A DNA stretch of 64,000 bases from Blastomyces gilchristii SLH14081 (GCF_000003855.2 NW_003101682.1:4720744-4784743), one strand, 5' to 3'; positions 1 through 13,131 are shown, counted from the stretch's first letter. Numbers and translations: made by a program. Notes: a model not told the origin generated them from the sequence alone.

Positions 1-1588
1 ACTTTTGTATGATAACTGTGTTTAAGAAAGAACAGGCTTACATCTGTTGAAACAGTGTATCAGTCATTGATAGTAACTTCAGTATGTAGAAGAAGATCAT
101 ATCAGTTATTTTATAAATAGTTATAGAACTTATAAAGAGAATTCTTCACTGTCTGAATTATCTATTCTGATGTATTATTGATCTCAGAGTGATAAGCAGT
201 TAACAAATGATATATAATCTTGAGAACTTGACAGATTCTTGTTTAGAGAGTGCTCATGAATTGACAGTTTTAATCTGATACTATAGATCTTGATAATTCA
301 TGCATTCAAAAGAACAGACTCTGTAGAAAGGCTGTGATAACTTGTTCAGTATCAATCTTATTATAAGATTCTAATACAACATCTTTACCCAATCAGTCAA
401 TGATAATCAGGCCATTCTTGTAATTCTTACTCTCAGAGAGATCAATAGTGAAGTTAATTACTATATCTCATCAGATTCTATCAGAGATATTGAGTGATTT
501 CAGCAGGCCTTTTCTACAGTTCTTTTATAAAATGATGAAAGAATAATGATTACAGTTTCAGACAAAGTATCTGATACTGTTCAATATCTCGGATCAGTAA
601 AATTCTTGAGAGATTATTTAATACAGTTATTCATAACTCAGATAATCAGTTATATATGAATCATGCATCTCTTGCATTATTCAGATGCATAGAGATTCAG
701 AATGAAAGACTCAGTATTGTTTACAGAATTATAGAGTGTCATTGTCATTGATTGAGTATTCTGAGATATCAGTTCTTATATGTAGTTTTGATGAGAATCA
801 GAGTACTTCTGATATACTGCTTCAGTGAGTGCTTGAAGAAGTTCATCAGTTTGAGCTATTATATATCACAATTCATCTAGTTTAAATTTGAGAGAAGTTG
901 AGATATTGATGTCAGTATTGATTCAGAGAGAGAGTGTTCTAATTAAAGTAGTATATATAGTGCTATAAGTGATCTCATTGTGATTAACTAGTATTTTCAG
1001 ATCTAAGAGTCAGTGCTCTTGATTCATTCAGTGAGTGTGTGTTATATCAGATAGAATATCTTACTCTTGTTATAAGAGAATATCTGTTATCAAGTTCTGA
1101 CTGCTGAGGCAGTAGTGTATTATGAAATGAAAATAGCTTAATAGCTCAGATCATCACATCTGTCATTCAGTAAGCTTGTAAGTGATAGTGAAGTGTTTGA
1201 GATTCTTATAATCTATAATTATCTCAAATTTGAAGACACTTCAGAGCTCAGAGTCTCATTCTTCTAGACAGTGTACTATTATCAGAAGTTTCTTGTCATA
1301 GATCTCATAGTTGTATTCAGTGAGACTCAACTTCTTAGACATGAAGATGCATGATTGTAAGATATTTTTATCATTATATTACAATATAGCTTCTTCTATA
1401 ATATAGTCAGAGAAATCAGCTTCAATAACTATCTCACAATCAGAATCAAATATTATTAGTAGAGAGATATTGATGAATATCTTCTTCATCTGTGTGAATG
1501 CAGCTTCAGTGTTCACTGATCACTAAAATACTGAGTTCTTCTTAGTGAGTTCTGTAAGTGATCTCATAATATCGAAGAAGTTTTATAT

Positions 1589-1677
1589 GCCCCGGTGGCC
1601 GAATGGTTAATGCGGCCACCCGGTAGCACCTTGGCGTGGGAAACCAAGGCGCGTGGGTTCGAAACCCGCAGGGGATA
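1589..1677 (+). promoter_or_regulatory. SINE internal RNA polymerase III promoter (A and B boxes)
   Basis: TGGCCGAATGG at 1596-1606 fits an A box and GGTTCGAAACC at 1656-1666 fits a B box. The spacing is long, as in type II (Ser/Leu) tRNAs with an extra arm. The T-arm GTGGG/CCCGC pairs well. The acceptor and anticodon arms do not form a clean tRNA, so this is a tRNA-derived promoter rather than a functional tRNA gene. Confidence 0.8.
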
Positions 1678-1962
1678 CATTAAATCCGGAACTCAAGCAC
1701 CTCAGGTTTCTAATAAATACAGAGGTGTACAAATCGCTCCAATGAATTGCTCTATGTTCCTGGGCTGGGAAGTTATTATCGCATGTATCTAATTGTCACT
1801 CCTTTGTATTTTCCTATGTTCTTGTTATCTTGGCGTGGTCTCAACACCTGTATTTCCTCCTGTATAACCAACACTTGACCTGTATTTAACATCACGCAAG
1901 GACTCATCATAAGCTCCGCTTGCATATGAGTATAATGGAAGAATAATAATAATAATAATAAT
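1589..1962 (+). mobile_element. SINE copy 1 (tRNA-derived head, (AAT)n tail), best preserved
   Basis: A 374-bp element inserted in Gypsy-2 copy 1. It is flanked by a 14-bp perfect target duplication, AAGAAGTTTTATAT, at 1575-1588 and 1963-1976. The homologous Gypsy-2 site near 46.41 kb has no insert. The element starts with a tRNA-like head, continues into an unrelated body and ends in GAAG(AAT)n. It keeps CpG and GG/CC dinucleotides that the surrounding DNA has lost, so it is younger or less mutated than copies 2 and 3. It encodes nothing; the 65-codon frame across it is chance. Confidence 0.93.
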
Positions 1963-4870
1963 AAGAAGTTTTATATAAATTACTGATAGAATTTAGTAAA
2001 TCTGATAAAGCTTTGTATATCTTTCACAGTATGTGAAGCTTCTTATTCAAGAATAATGAAGACTTTCTCAGAATTCATTTGAATTCTCTTATCAGCTTCT
2101 ATGATAAAACCTAGATATTTTGTACTCTTAACTTCAAAATCACACTTATCAATATCTATTAATAGCTCTGCTTCTTGTAATTATTGTAATACTCTCTGCA
2201 CATATTTCTGATATTTCTTTCTGAATTTATTGATGAAGATGAGAATGTCATTCAGATATACAGATGTGAACTTATCAAGGAAATCTCAGAGTGCTCAGTT
2301 GATATACTTCTGAAATATACTAGAAATATTAGCGAGTTCAAAGAGTGTGACTACTCATTCAAAAAGATCATAACATGTTTAGAATGCTGTAAGCTATTCA
2401 TCTCCTTCAGTGATATGAATCTTATAAAACATAGTGATGATATCTAGTTTTATAAATCATTGAACTTGTCTGATATATGCTAGAATTTCATTGATAAGAG
2501 ATAAGAGATAATAATCTTTCTTTATCAATCTATTCAGACCTTGATAGTTCACACAGAATCAGAGTTCTTTATCTGATTTCTTTGCAAAGAGAATAGAAGC
2601 TGTAGTGAAAGAGTTGCTAATATATATGAATTTCTTATTTAAGAGATTATTGAGTGTCTTTTGAAGAAGAAGAAGTTCATCTTGAGATATATTATAAAGA
2701 GAGTCTTATAATGATTTGAGATTCTTATCATTCTTCTTTTCTAACTTGATACTATGATTCACTCCTGGGCCTTGTAAGAAGGATATATTCATAATATTGT
2801 CTTATTGAAAGACATCTAGATATTCATGATATTGTTGAGAGAGTTTTGTATGAGAATCTGTTATTGTAGTGTGAGATAACTTCTCTAGAGCTTTCTTGAT
2901 ATCAGTCAGACTGATGAAATAGATTACTATATAATTCTGCTGTCAGTGACTTTGTCAGCAGTCTTATTGATAACTTGTTTCTCAAAGTATTTCATAAGTA
3001 TTGACAGAGATCTGTGTAAGATTCATAGTCTTGTGAATATTATCTTTGTGAATTGTATCATTGTTAGAGAATATTAAGCTCCTGTTTTAAGCATTTAATA
3101 AGATGCCTTGTTCAGAGAGTCAGACAAGTTCTAGTATAAAATCATAGTCAAGATTTTTCACTTTGTATGTATAAGTATCTTCATGTTGATGTTCTCTGAG
3201 ATCTATGTTTAGTTTCATTATGTAACAGCTGTGAATGTCTTTTAAATCATCAAATTCTGTGAGAAGTCATAGTTTTGATAAGAGAATACACTGAAGATTA
3301 TAATATCTTATGACTGAAGATTTAATCATTGTATAGTGATATAGACTGCTGTCTATCATAGCTTTTATATTATACATGTTATCAATCACAGTATATACAA
3401 GAATCACATTCATTATCATTTTCTCTTCAAATTATTATCATCTGATCTCTTCAAGCTCCTGTTTGCAAATTTGAACAGAAGTTACTCTTTCCCTGTTTCA
3501 TCAGAGTATTCTCATAGTTATCTTCTGAATCTTTCTTCAATGCAATGTGATTGATGTGAACTGCCAGAGTTGATCTTTCTTTTAAATGAGAAGGCATATA
3601 GGCTCATCAGCAGTTGAAAGTGATATATTCTAGTTAGTTACAATTGATACACCTCTCTAATTGATGTTGATGAGTGACTTCTTCAGGTGTGATCTCAGGA
3701 AGTCAGAAGCCTGTTCAGACACTAAAAACTCTTGTTTGTGTGTAGACATTTGAGTTCACTCAATTCATAATATCTGCATTGTTATTCTTTGATGTAGGTG
3801 TATGAGTGACTGAGATATAATATCTTCTGTCACTATTCTGTATACTCTTAAGCTTGGTGAGATGATCATTCAATGTTTGAAGTTGTATGCAGAAACCTTC
3901 ATAAGTCTGGTGTTCATCAACACTTATAAGAGTCTGTAAAAGTTTGAAAGTTAGTATCTTCTTGAGCATGCTAATCTTCATTCTATTCTCTCAAGATTCA
4001 TCACCTGCTTCTAGAATCTTGATGTCAAAATCAGGAATGAATGTTGTGAGAGAAGTATTTCACTGTTAAGCACCCTGTAATCAATCTAATATCTTCTGTT
4101 ATATAGCAGTGTCTCAGAGCAGAATATTGAGATGTTTGATAATATTATCAGATTTATGTAATACTGATTCACATGTCTTCATTCATGAATGAAACTTCTG
4201 TCTCACATGATTCTTCAATTGATTATTGATATATTAACCTTGATTAGTTAATGAACTGATGACATCTTCATCTATGCTTAGTTTCATGAGCATTTCCAAT
4301 CTTTATAATAAATGAAGAGTGAGATCAGAAGTATTGAAATATGTGAGAGTGTCTAGACATTTCTTCAGCACTTATATCATGTTTGTATCTGATTCAGTCA
4401 GTGTTGAAATTGCTTGTGCAGGTATTCCTAGTTGAAATAATTATTGAATTTCCTTATATTGATGTTATTGAGTTGCATGCATATCAGCTATTTATTGCTC
4501 TTATAATTTCAACATTGCTCAGAGTCACTGTGGCACTGCATCTATGCTTATGTTTGAGAATTCTCTTATATTATCATTAGACATAGTTATATCATTCATC
4601 AGATGTGTGATATCTGTGAAATTAAAAGAAATGTAATTGTATGAATCTCTCATATATCTCAGATATCAGAACTATCAGGTCTTTCACTGATATTCTCTTT
4701 GTAAGACGTTGTTACAGAGTCAGAATAACTGATGAGCAAGCTTCTATTTAGAGACTCAGTGTCTGCTTAACTGTTTAATTATTTCTCTATTTCTTATGCA
4801 TTGTTACACATTCAGATATCTTCTCAATGAATAATTATTTCTAATACAAAGATGATGAATGTTTTTCAAG

Positions 4871-5089
4871 TGTAAGAGGCCTATGCTGAATAGATCAGTA
4901 TTATATTTATAGGTCTTATTTAACAAAGTGAAAAATGTTAAAGATGGAAAGAAAAGAGAAAGTGCAAGAATCAGTGATTGAAGTGAATATTCATACATGT
5001 ATGCAGTGGTGTACGCGGTGGCGCTTCAGAGCGGAAGAATAGGAATTCTGTGAGTTTTTTAACCGAGGATTGGTGATCAAGAATGACTG
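4871..5089 (-). repeat. Gypsy-2 copy 1 5' LTR, first part (split by Gypsy-1A)
   Basis: This matches the intact Gypsy-2 LTR at 43970-44289. On the minus strand the LTR starts TGTGGCGGGC and ends CCTCTTACA. The second part resumes at 12349-12424 after the Gypsy-1A insertion. The joined LTR is about 295 bp. GC-rich patches survive near 5011-5035. Confidence 0.82.
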
Positions 5090-5347
5090 TGTAAGAATAA
5101 GTGCTCATAGGCGATTATTCGGGTGTTTGCAGCTTGACATGATATGTACTGTTAACTACTAGAAGTATTCATGATAGAAAGATAAAATATAGAGATTAAA
5201 TGTATAATAGCATTCAAGCTGAGTTATGAATAGTATTCATGAACTTCAGTCTATATAGTTATGTGTAGCCAAGAGCTGCTAATTCTATTGATTACATAAG
5301 AGATAGAAATAGAGATAAAGAATCTGTAAGAAGCAGAATTTCTTACA
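5090..5347 (-). repeat. Gypsy-1A 3' LTR
   Basis: A 258-bp copy with TGTAAGAA...TTCTTACA termini. The left (outer) end keeps GGCGATTATTCGGG. The right (inner) end is strongly mutated (AATCTGTAAGAAGCAGAA). Confidence 0.95.
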
Positions 5348-6216
5348 TACTCTTCTCTCTTTAAGACTTTATCTGCAAAGTCTTTCACTGAGTAACTTTA
5401 TAGAATCAGCTCAGTACTGCAGTGATACTCACTAAAAATTCTTTATATTTATAAAAAAATCTTAGTGAGGAAAAATTCCTTGTTACTATGAAGAGAAAAG
5501 AGTCTATTACTCAGTTTCTTATTTCATGAGATTCTTTATAATCTGCAGATCATTCTCTGACTATCACACAGATTCATCTTATATCTTTTATATAGAAGAG
5601 TTTCAGTTAACTCTCAATCATTTTTATAAGATTCTTATGTAATCATTATACAGATTCATCTCATAGATAAATCACTCTCTATAAGATTACTCTTATCAAA
5701 GAGAAGTATTTATGAGTTAATCTTGTACTTATTCTTATGAATCATTGTTTTTTAACACTGTAGAATTGTGAGACATTTTTCATTCTTTCATTAACTCTAT
5801 AGAATTTTAGAATCAAGATATTCACAGTCTATAATCACTCTTTATAGTTATATAGAAAGATTCAGATCTGTAATTTATTATTATTTTTTATTTACTAGAG
5901 TAATCTGACTGTTTCACAGAATTATTCACAGTGTAAGTAAACTTGTTTAAAGTAGTATAAATATCTTAGATCTATCTATGAACTCTTATCTTCTTTTTTC
6001 TTTTTCTGTAATAGCTTTTATTTTTATAAACTGTGAGTATTCTCATTCATCTGTAAAGTATTTCTACTTAGATAATAGAGAGAGAGTAGTTCTAATAATA
6101 TCTGTATATTAATTTAAGAACTTCTTAAGAATAAAATTTTTCTTAATTTTATTATCTTTATAAACAAAGTCTGATCACTGTTAAGTTTCTTATAAATATT
6201 CTCATTACTTTTCTAA

Positions 6217-6951
6217 TCACTTTTTACTGTCTGATGAAGCAGAAATATCACTTCTTATAATAGTATTTTCATCTCTCTCAGCTCTGTCACTGTATCTGAT
6301 CTTCAGATCAGCAGTCAATTGTATATCTTTCTCAGATCAGCTTCTGACTTTAAGCAGTGCAGTTCTGCTCTTTGCTGTAAGTCTCTCTATAAGTAATTTC
6401 TTACAGATTCTAGCTATCAGTTCTTATAAAGCTTCTGATGTTGTCAGTGTCTTCTGCAGCTCTGTAAGTCTATGATCACTCTCTTTCTATCTATATAATC
6501 TCTGATCAGGTATATACAAATATATCTAGATTCTCTATCAATGATTCTCACATTACAGCACATTTCTATAATCTTATTATCAATGAGAGATGAGTCTTTA
6601 AATATCTGTAAAATCTGAATAATTAAGACAATGCAAATATCATGAATTTGTGATAATAGTTAATCTGAACAGATAAGCTTTCTCTTCATATTTCAATTAT
6701 TTCTGAGCTGAATACTTCAGTATAACTGAGAGAGTGAATACAGCTTCATAAGAAGTATCTGATTATATACACAGATGATCAGTTCTCAAGACTCTGCTGC
6801 AACTGTACACACTCTGATGTCTGACTTCTCTGAAGTCTGTGCATTTCTGACAGTCTTCACATTACATACAACAATTATCTGTACTATGAATATAATACTC
6901 TCTGCTTCTTTAAAGAAGAGAATTGATAGTCACAGAGAGATTAAGTGTTAC
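6217..6951 (-). pseudogene. Gypsy-1A accessory ORF3 (decayed)
   Basis: Sense to pol and located between pol and the 3' LTR, this corresponds to the 245-codon frames of Gypsy-1B and 1C. Stops replace tryptophan and glutamine codons, and the ATG seen in B and C is not preserved here. A 61-codon open frame on the plus strand (6775-6960) is its antisense shadow. Function unknown. Confidence 0.6.
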
Positions 6952-7099
6952 AGATATTAAGAATATAAATATGAGTTTTCTTTATTATTTCTTTATCAGT
7001 CTCTAAATTATGTTCACAGTTCTGTTTCTATTTTCTTATTTTTTAGCTTAAATAAGAATATAATTTCTTCTTCTCTTTATATACACTGTAGATTGTTCA

Positions 7100-10000
7100 T
7101 CTCAGTAGAAACTTATTATCTTATAAACTAGAGTTCACAAATGACAGTATTAGTATCTTTATCACAATCAGGTTCTTAGTAAAGACTGTATTATTCTGAC
7201 TTATCAGAATTTACAGTATGAATGTTATGTCTCAGCTTTCACAGATATCTTATCTATTCAGATGATTCTCAAGTGAACTTATTCATTTTATCAGAATACT
7301 CTTAGTATTGAATCTTGAATCAGAGCTTGCAATCTTACTTCTCTGAGTTAATAATTTCTTTGATTTGATATTCTCTTTCACTCTCTAGTACTTTATAAAT
7401 AGAGTGATGAGTCATAGAATTCTCTTCTAAGAATTTCTTATATTCACAGAGTAAAGAGATATAAAAAATATTATATATCTATAACTCAGATAATAGTTTC
7501 AATCTATAGAACTGTAAGCTAACTTTCTTCATAATCTTATAAGACTCTGTTTATAAGAGATTCAGCTTCTTACTAGATCTTCATATAATAATATTTTCTA
7601 AACTTAGTCAGACTCTATTATCTTTTGTAAAACTCTTTATAATATACTTAAAGTCATAGTATCTCTTCTAATACTCTTAGATCTTTCTCAAGAATTTATA
7701 AGCTTTCTTCTGAATATTCTGAATTCTCTCAGTCTATTCATAAGCATCATTACACTCTATAGTATACTCTTGCAGATTTATCAAGATCATCTGCAGATAA
7801 GTCTCAGTGAGCATCTTAAAGAGAGTTTTATCTATACTAACATACTTTGAGTTGTTGTATATAAACTCTGTAAGTGATAATCAATACACTCAGTTATTCT
7901 AAGTATAATTGACAAAGTACTACAGATACTGTTTTAATATACTCATCAAATATTCTGTCTGATTATCTGTCTATTGATGAAAAGCTGTGATTTCATCTCA
8001 TAAGATCTTCAGTATAGTTATCAGAGCAGATCAGAACTTCTCTATAAAGATTGATTCTCTGTCTGAGATAATATTCACAGATAACTTATACAACTGAATT
8101 ACATTATAAATGAAGATATAAGTGAAATTCTTTAACTTTATATTCTTATAAATGAGTATAAAATGTGTTATCTTGATAAAGTAATCTACTATCATCAGCA
8201 CACTGTCAAAGCAGGTATTATATATATTCTTACTTTCAGAGAGATTTATAAGAGTGTTTATTTCTAACTATTCTCAAGATTCTTACAGAATAACTAGAGG
8301 AGTAAGTTCTTTATATAATCTGAATCATACTATCTATGAATTCTGATAAATAGTACAAGAATTTACTATCTTCTTTATAAGTACTTATATCTTCAGTTAG
8401 AAGTATTTTCTTATAAGCAATATATAAGTTCTAGTATCTATAAAATGATCTACTAGAGAAGAGTCATGATACCTTTTAATAAGTTCTATATATAAAAACT
8501 CATTCATAGATATATAACTTCAGTTCTCTTTTTTTAAGAGATTATTTAAGTCTCTTCAATTCTTTATTTCTGCAGAATTGATCTCTGCTGTGAGTAGTTT
8601 CTGAATATACTGAGTATATTTATTCTTCAGTTACAGTTCAGACAATCTGAACAGAAGATCTTATAAGAACTTATACTCTGTTTTTTCTTATATCAGATCT
8701 TTCACAGTACTTCTCAAAGCTCACAAACTCTTCAAATTATAAATACTCTTCTCAAGAATTCTTACAGAGATTCTCAGAGTGATGACTCTCAGTGTTATAA
8801 GAAGTAGTTATATAGACTTCTTCTCTTTCTTTCTTCTCTTCTCTTATAGAGAATTGAGAGACTCTTCAGTTAATCTCTTTATAATACTCAGTCTGAGTAT
8901 TCTGTGATACTTTTCTATCTTCTCTAGTCTCTCTATATCTGTTATTCTGATCTTCTTAATATAGTCTGATCTATGAGAGAGTTCATTCACTGAATTCTTA
9001 GTTCTCTTAATATATTCTATCTTGAATCAGAATTCACTCAGTCTCTAAGTTCAGTAAATCTATTACTGTGAGAGTTTCTTGATTGAAGTAAAATATTATA
9101 AGCTATTATAATCTGTTTTAACAGTAATCACTGTTATAAGGCTCTTAAAGTAGTAATATCAGTGATGAAAGAATTTCACTATTATAAGAAACTTCTAATT
9201 ATGAATATTATAATTAATCTCTGCAGATTATATCTTTCATAAGAAAAAGATCACTGAAACTCAGTTCTCATTTAACTGTAGTTATAAGACTATTTCTGAA
9301 ATTGTAAAGAAGAAGACATCTATCTTTAATCTGATTAAGAGTAAGAAATTAAAGTAAAATAGTATCACTGTGTCTGTAAATATCTATTTTAATCTTATTA
9401 AGATCTTATAAGCTTCTGAGATAAGAAAGTTCTTACAGCTCTCTCTTCTTAACAATCTTTTCATTCTTCATTCACAGAATGACTTGTTCTTATTTTTATT
9501 CTTCAGTATATCTGTAAGAGTTAAGAAGATTCTTATAAATAGAAAGATAAATCATCTATAGAAATTCACAAAGCTTGAAAAGATCTAAATCTTATTAATA
9601 TTAGTTAACTTTAGTTATAATAGAATAGTTTCAATTTATAAAGATTTCATCTGAATATTATTTATAGTAATTACATATTCTAGAAAATTAATCTGATTGA
9701 TACTGAAGTTATACTTTGTAAGCTTAATATACAGTTCTGTCTTATCTAAGATCTTTAACATACTTTATACATACTCAGTGTGTTCTTTCTTCTTCACAGA
9801 GTACATTATCACATTATTCAGATATATTATTACAAAGATATTCAGATATATATGAAGTATTTTATTAATAAAAGACTGAAATATCACAGAGATATTAGTC
9901 AAATCAAAAGATATTACTAGATATTTAGATAATCTCAGTGCAGTTCTAAAGATAGTCTTTCATTCATTTCTAAACTGTATTCACAGCTATGTATATATAT

Positions 10001-12070
10001 TAATTATATTCAGTTATATGAATATAACAGCTTCTGTGAGATAGATAATTATATTCTTAATCAGAGATAGAAAATAGTAACTCTTTATTATCTTAAAATT
10101 CAGATTATAATAGTCTATATATAATCTGAAATCTTCATTCTTCTTTTTTATAAATATTACAGAGACTTCTGTGAAGATCTGTGAAGATTGAATAAAGTCA
10201 TTCTTCAGATTCTTCTTTACATAGATCTATAAGATCTCTGTCTCATAATAAGAGAGTTTATAAATTGATTCTCAGAAGAGTTTCTACTCTTCTATTAAAT
10301 TTATTATTAGATTCTTCTCATAGTAAGAAGAAAGCTCAGCTGTCTTTACTAAGCTAAATATCTCTGCAAGATCTCAGTATTTCTCTGATATCTGAAGCTC
10401 AGTTTTTATAACTGTGAAGTTCTCAGACATTTATAAAGTTATTATATAGATAAGCTTATCTTCTCTAATTAACTCTATAGTATTAACTGATTCTATCTCT
10501 GTAAGTAAGTCTGCTAACACTGATCAGAAGAGTAAACCTGACTTATAGATAGCTATGTACAGATTATGTCTTTAAAGTTATATAAGTTATAAATATATAT
10601 TATCTATAATGTCTGTAATAATCATAGTTTCTATAAATCTTCTTCAGATTCTGAAGAGATCTTATAATTTAAAGATAACTCTTATAAGTCTCTTAGTTCT
10701 CAGATCTGAGTTCTTACATTCTGCTTATTATAAGAGCAGATTCTCAGTTTTTATTACTCAGTTTATTCACTTTATAAGCTTTAGAAACACTACAGTGATC
10801 TGAGATTCTGAGTTTATTAATACTTTTCATACTTATAGAGCAGCAGCACTGCAGTATAATCTCTTCTTATAAGTAAGTATTTTCATCAGAGAAGTAACAG
10901 ATTCAGGTATTAAATTTAAGACTCTTAAGAAGACTGTTACTAACTCTTTTTATAACTTCTTAAATTTCTATTTTAATTTATCTGAACAGTTTGTACAGAG
11001 ATATTCTGATTTAGAATAGATAAAGTAGAGACTCTTTTTCTTAATCTTTCTATTATACACTCTATCTATAAGAGCTTATAAAGCTCTCTCTTTCTACTCA
11101 GCAGTCAGATATAAATCTCTCTATATCTTATTATCTTTCTCTGATAAATCTATTCTCTGTTATTCTAACTCTTATAGAGCTGATTAATAATTCACTCTTC
11201 ATAGATCTATGACTCTCACAGTGATCTATAAGCAGTAAATAAGAGTTATAAGTTTCTTCAGAGTTAAGAACTTAGAGTCTTACTTAATAAGCTTATTCTA
11301 TATATCTTTATTCAGTCTCTTTATAAATATCATTATTCAGATCTTATTTCAGAACTCTCTTTTCACAGATCTTAATTCATATTATAATTTTATAAAGCAC
11401 TGTGAGTAGTCTTTATCAGATTTCTTATCTCTTTTTCTAATATTAATAATCACAGCTCAGATATTCTCTGTTCAGCTTATAAAGTCTCTTAACTTATTCT
11501 TTAGATAAATCTTAAGAATAGATTAGTAGAATCTCTTATAATTATTTTCTAAATAATTCAGTCAGTTCTTGACTTCAGTGTAGTAGAGATCTGTTATAAT
11601 ATAGATAACAGCTTCTTCATCTTTCATATCACATACTCAGGCTTATAAGTCAATTTTAAATACAAACTTATAAAAACTTTTATAGATTGTAATTCAGTAA
11701 GTGATCTTAAGTGATTACAGCTTAAGACAGTTTCTTTTCAGTTCATAGATATCTCTGAAGATTATATCTAGAGACTCAGTTTAAAAGTGTTTATAAGTAG
11801 TAAACATTTCTTATAGAAAAATAGCTTAATCTTATAGAAGATACTTAAGAATATTCTTTACTAAAATTAATTTATTCATGAGTTCAGAGAGTTTCTCTAT
11901 TATAGATATAGAGAATGATATTCTATAAGTAATTGATAAGTTCTCTAAGACTTCTTTTACAGAGATTATTTATAATTCAGATAACTGCTTCTGAGTGTCT
12001 ATAATAGAGTTCATAGAAGTTAAAGTATATAAGTTTCTAGTTCTTTCAGTTATAATAGACAGTTACTGAC
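7100..12070 (-). pseudogene. Gypsy-1A gag-pol (decayed)
   Basis: Identified by collinearity with Gypsy-1C, where reverse transcriptase, RNase H, integrase and chromodomain can be read. From 5' (high coordinate): gag about 12.06-10.7 kb, then protease, reverse transcriptase, RNase H, integrase and a chromodomain-like tail near 7.3 kb. This copy carries dense stops and essentially no CpG. Limits are approximate. Confidence 0.75.
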
Positions 12071-12085
12071 TAACTGAGCTTGAAA

Positions 12086-12343
12086 TATAAGAATAAGTAC
12101 TCACAGATAATTATTCAGATGTTTGCAGCTTGATATGATATATACTATTAACTACTAGAAGTATTCACAGTAGAAAGATAAAATGTAGAAATTAAATATA
12201 TAATAGTATTTAAGCTGAGTTATAAATAATATTCACAAACTCCAGTCTATATAGTTATGTATAGCCAAGGGCCGCTAACTCTATTGATTACATGAGGGAT
12301 AGGAATAGAAGTAAAGAATCCGCGAGGAGCGGGATTTCTTACA
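12086..12343 (-). repeat. Gypsy-1A 5' LTR
   Basis: A 258-bp LTR. The outer (right) end keeps CCGCGAGGAGCGGG. The inner (left) end is mutated (TATAAGAATAAGTACTC in place of TGTAAGAATAAGTGCTC). Confidence 0.95.
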
Positions 12344-12348
12344 GACTG

Positions 12349-12424
12349 AGAATCGGAGCTTTCAGCGGAATCTATGAAGTGTAATGAAATAGTCTATATG
12401 ATTGATCGGGCGCAGCCCGCCACA
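12349..12424 (-). repeat. Gypsy-2 copy 1 5' LTR, second part
   Basis: Continues the LTR after the Gypsy-1A insertion and ends in GGGCGCAGCCCGCCACA, the outer terminus (minus strand TGTGGCGGGC). The next base starts Copia sequence, so Gypsy-2 copy 1 was inserted into Copia. The left flank lies off the window, so no TSD can be tested. Confidence 0.8.
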
Positions 12425-12478
12425 ATATATTTATATAGGTATGTTATAAAGAAGATCTATATAAGATATCTTACTGAA
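12425..12478 (+). pseudogene. Copia reverse transcriptase fragment 1
   Basis: The reading frame ends ...KKIYIRYLTE, which fits the Copia block before the KSLYGLKQ motif. It continues in frame at 20127 once LINE 1 and one copy of its target duplication are removed. The fragment is only 54 bp, but its position between two nested insertions and the restored frame support it. Confidence 0.7.
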
Positions 12479-12845
12479 CAAAGCATCAAGCGCTCCATCA
12501 CGAACTCGCTCAATTTTTCGAATAGGAACCCGCCGATAGATCCATCGAAAAGCCCTCGATCATACAAGCATTTTGACCCCATCGCCGACTGCATACCCCG
12601 TGTGGTGGTGAAGTTACCCAGCCAAACATGAACCAGACATTGTTCAAAACTCCTGTGTGGGATTATCCCCTGTTCACCCCTATCACACCACAACCCCGGG
12701 CCAAATTGCCATACAAATTGTAAGGCAAAGAGACCTAGTCATATACATCAATCTTCTTGATTTTGAAAGATCTCTGATCTGTAATTGTGGAGATATCTGA
12801 GAAACAACTTTCACAAAAACCTTCTCTATCTTTGATGTTTTAAAA

Positions 12846-13131
12846 CATCAACGCCAAGTCTCACCCATGTACTGCCCTTCTCAATCTGGCCCACATTCAG
12901 CAGAAAAATACAAAAAGATACCTCAGCAATAGTATCAAGCACATAATCAACAGACACATCTGAAGTGCATTCTCTGCAAAAAACTCTCTCTGTCTTTACA
13001 CCAAGTCTCACCCTTGTGCGGCCCCTTCTGATCTGGCTCATCCCTGGCAGAAAAGTACAAAAAGATACCTCAGCAACTGTATTCAATACATAATTAGCAG
13101 ATACAACAACTATAAAATTAGTATATCTCAA
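12846..13131 (+). repeat. Two tandem units in the LINE 1 5' UTR
   Basis: CCAAGTCTCACCC occurs at 12854 and 13001, a period of about 147 bp. Each unit also carries a conserved block around AAAAAGATACCTCAGCAA. LINE 2 has two units with a period near 155 bp (56.83-57.10 kb). The LINE at 60.5 kb has one unit. Confidence 0.85.

Larger units (their letters stand above)
1..4870 (-). pseudogene. Gypsy-2 copy 1 gag-pol internal region (decayed, 3' end off window)
   Basis: Conceptual minus-strand translation gives Ty3/Gypsy domains in the usual order from high to low coordinate. Gag lies at about 4800-3500 and ends in a damaged CCHC knuckle (CINC...C, about 3640-3690). Reverse transcriptase spans about 2950-1990, with a YLNDILIF core (YLDD family) near 2228-2262. 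RNase H lies at about 1980-1100 (EADFSDY near 1385-1440). The integrase core (SIVSD block near 250-285) lies at about 700-1. Frames are broken by many stops, mostly TGA where TGG is expected. SINE 1 interrupts it between reverse transcriptase and RNase H. The same domains appear uninterrupted at 44.3-48.97 kb, which confirms the family. Domain limits are approximate. No product is expected. Confidence 0.85.
5090..12343 (-). mobile_element. Gypsy-1A, full-length chromodomain Ty3/Gypsy element
   Basis: A 7,254-bp element with two 258-bp LTRs (5090-5347 as 3' LTR, 12086-12343 as 5' LTR). It is flanked by the 5-bp duplication GACTG (5085-5089 and 12344-12348). It is nested in the Gypsy-2 LTR; the unoccupied sequence GTGACTGAGAATC at about 44207 shows the empty site. 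Internal content from high to low coordinate: gag, pol, accessory ORF3. All frames are broken by hypermutation stops. Confidence 0.95.

Noticed and set aside
1589..1677. Functional tRNA-Ser/Leu gene
   Set aside because: A and B boxes are good, but the acceptor stem and anticodon arm do not fold properly, and the unit is the head of a SINE with tail and target duplication.
1595..1792. 65-codon open frame
   Set aside because: Lies wholly in the SINE, starting inside the tRNA-like head; no conservation as protein in SINE 2 or 3.
6775..6960. 61-codon frame shared by Gypsy-1A and 1B (22401-22586)
   Set aside because: Also antisense to ORF3; shared because the copies are homologous.
12457..13131. 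Short frames at LINE 5' ends, repeated in 56.8-57.5 and 60.5-61.0 kb
   Set aside because: They follow the tandem units and GC-rich 5' UTR; different copies are open in different lengths, and ORF1 starts far downstream.
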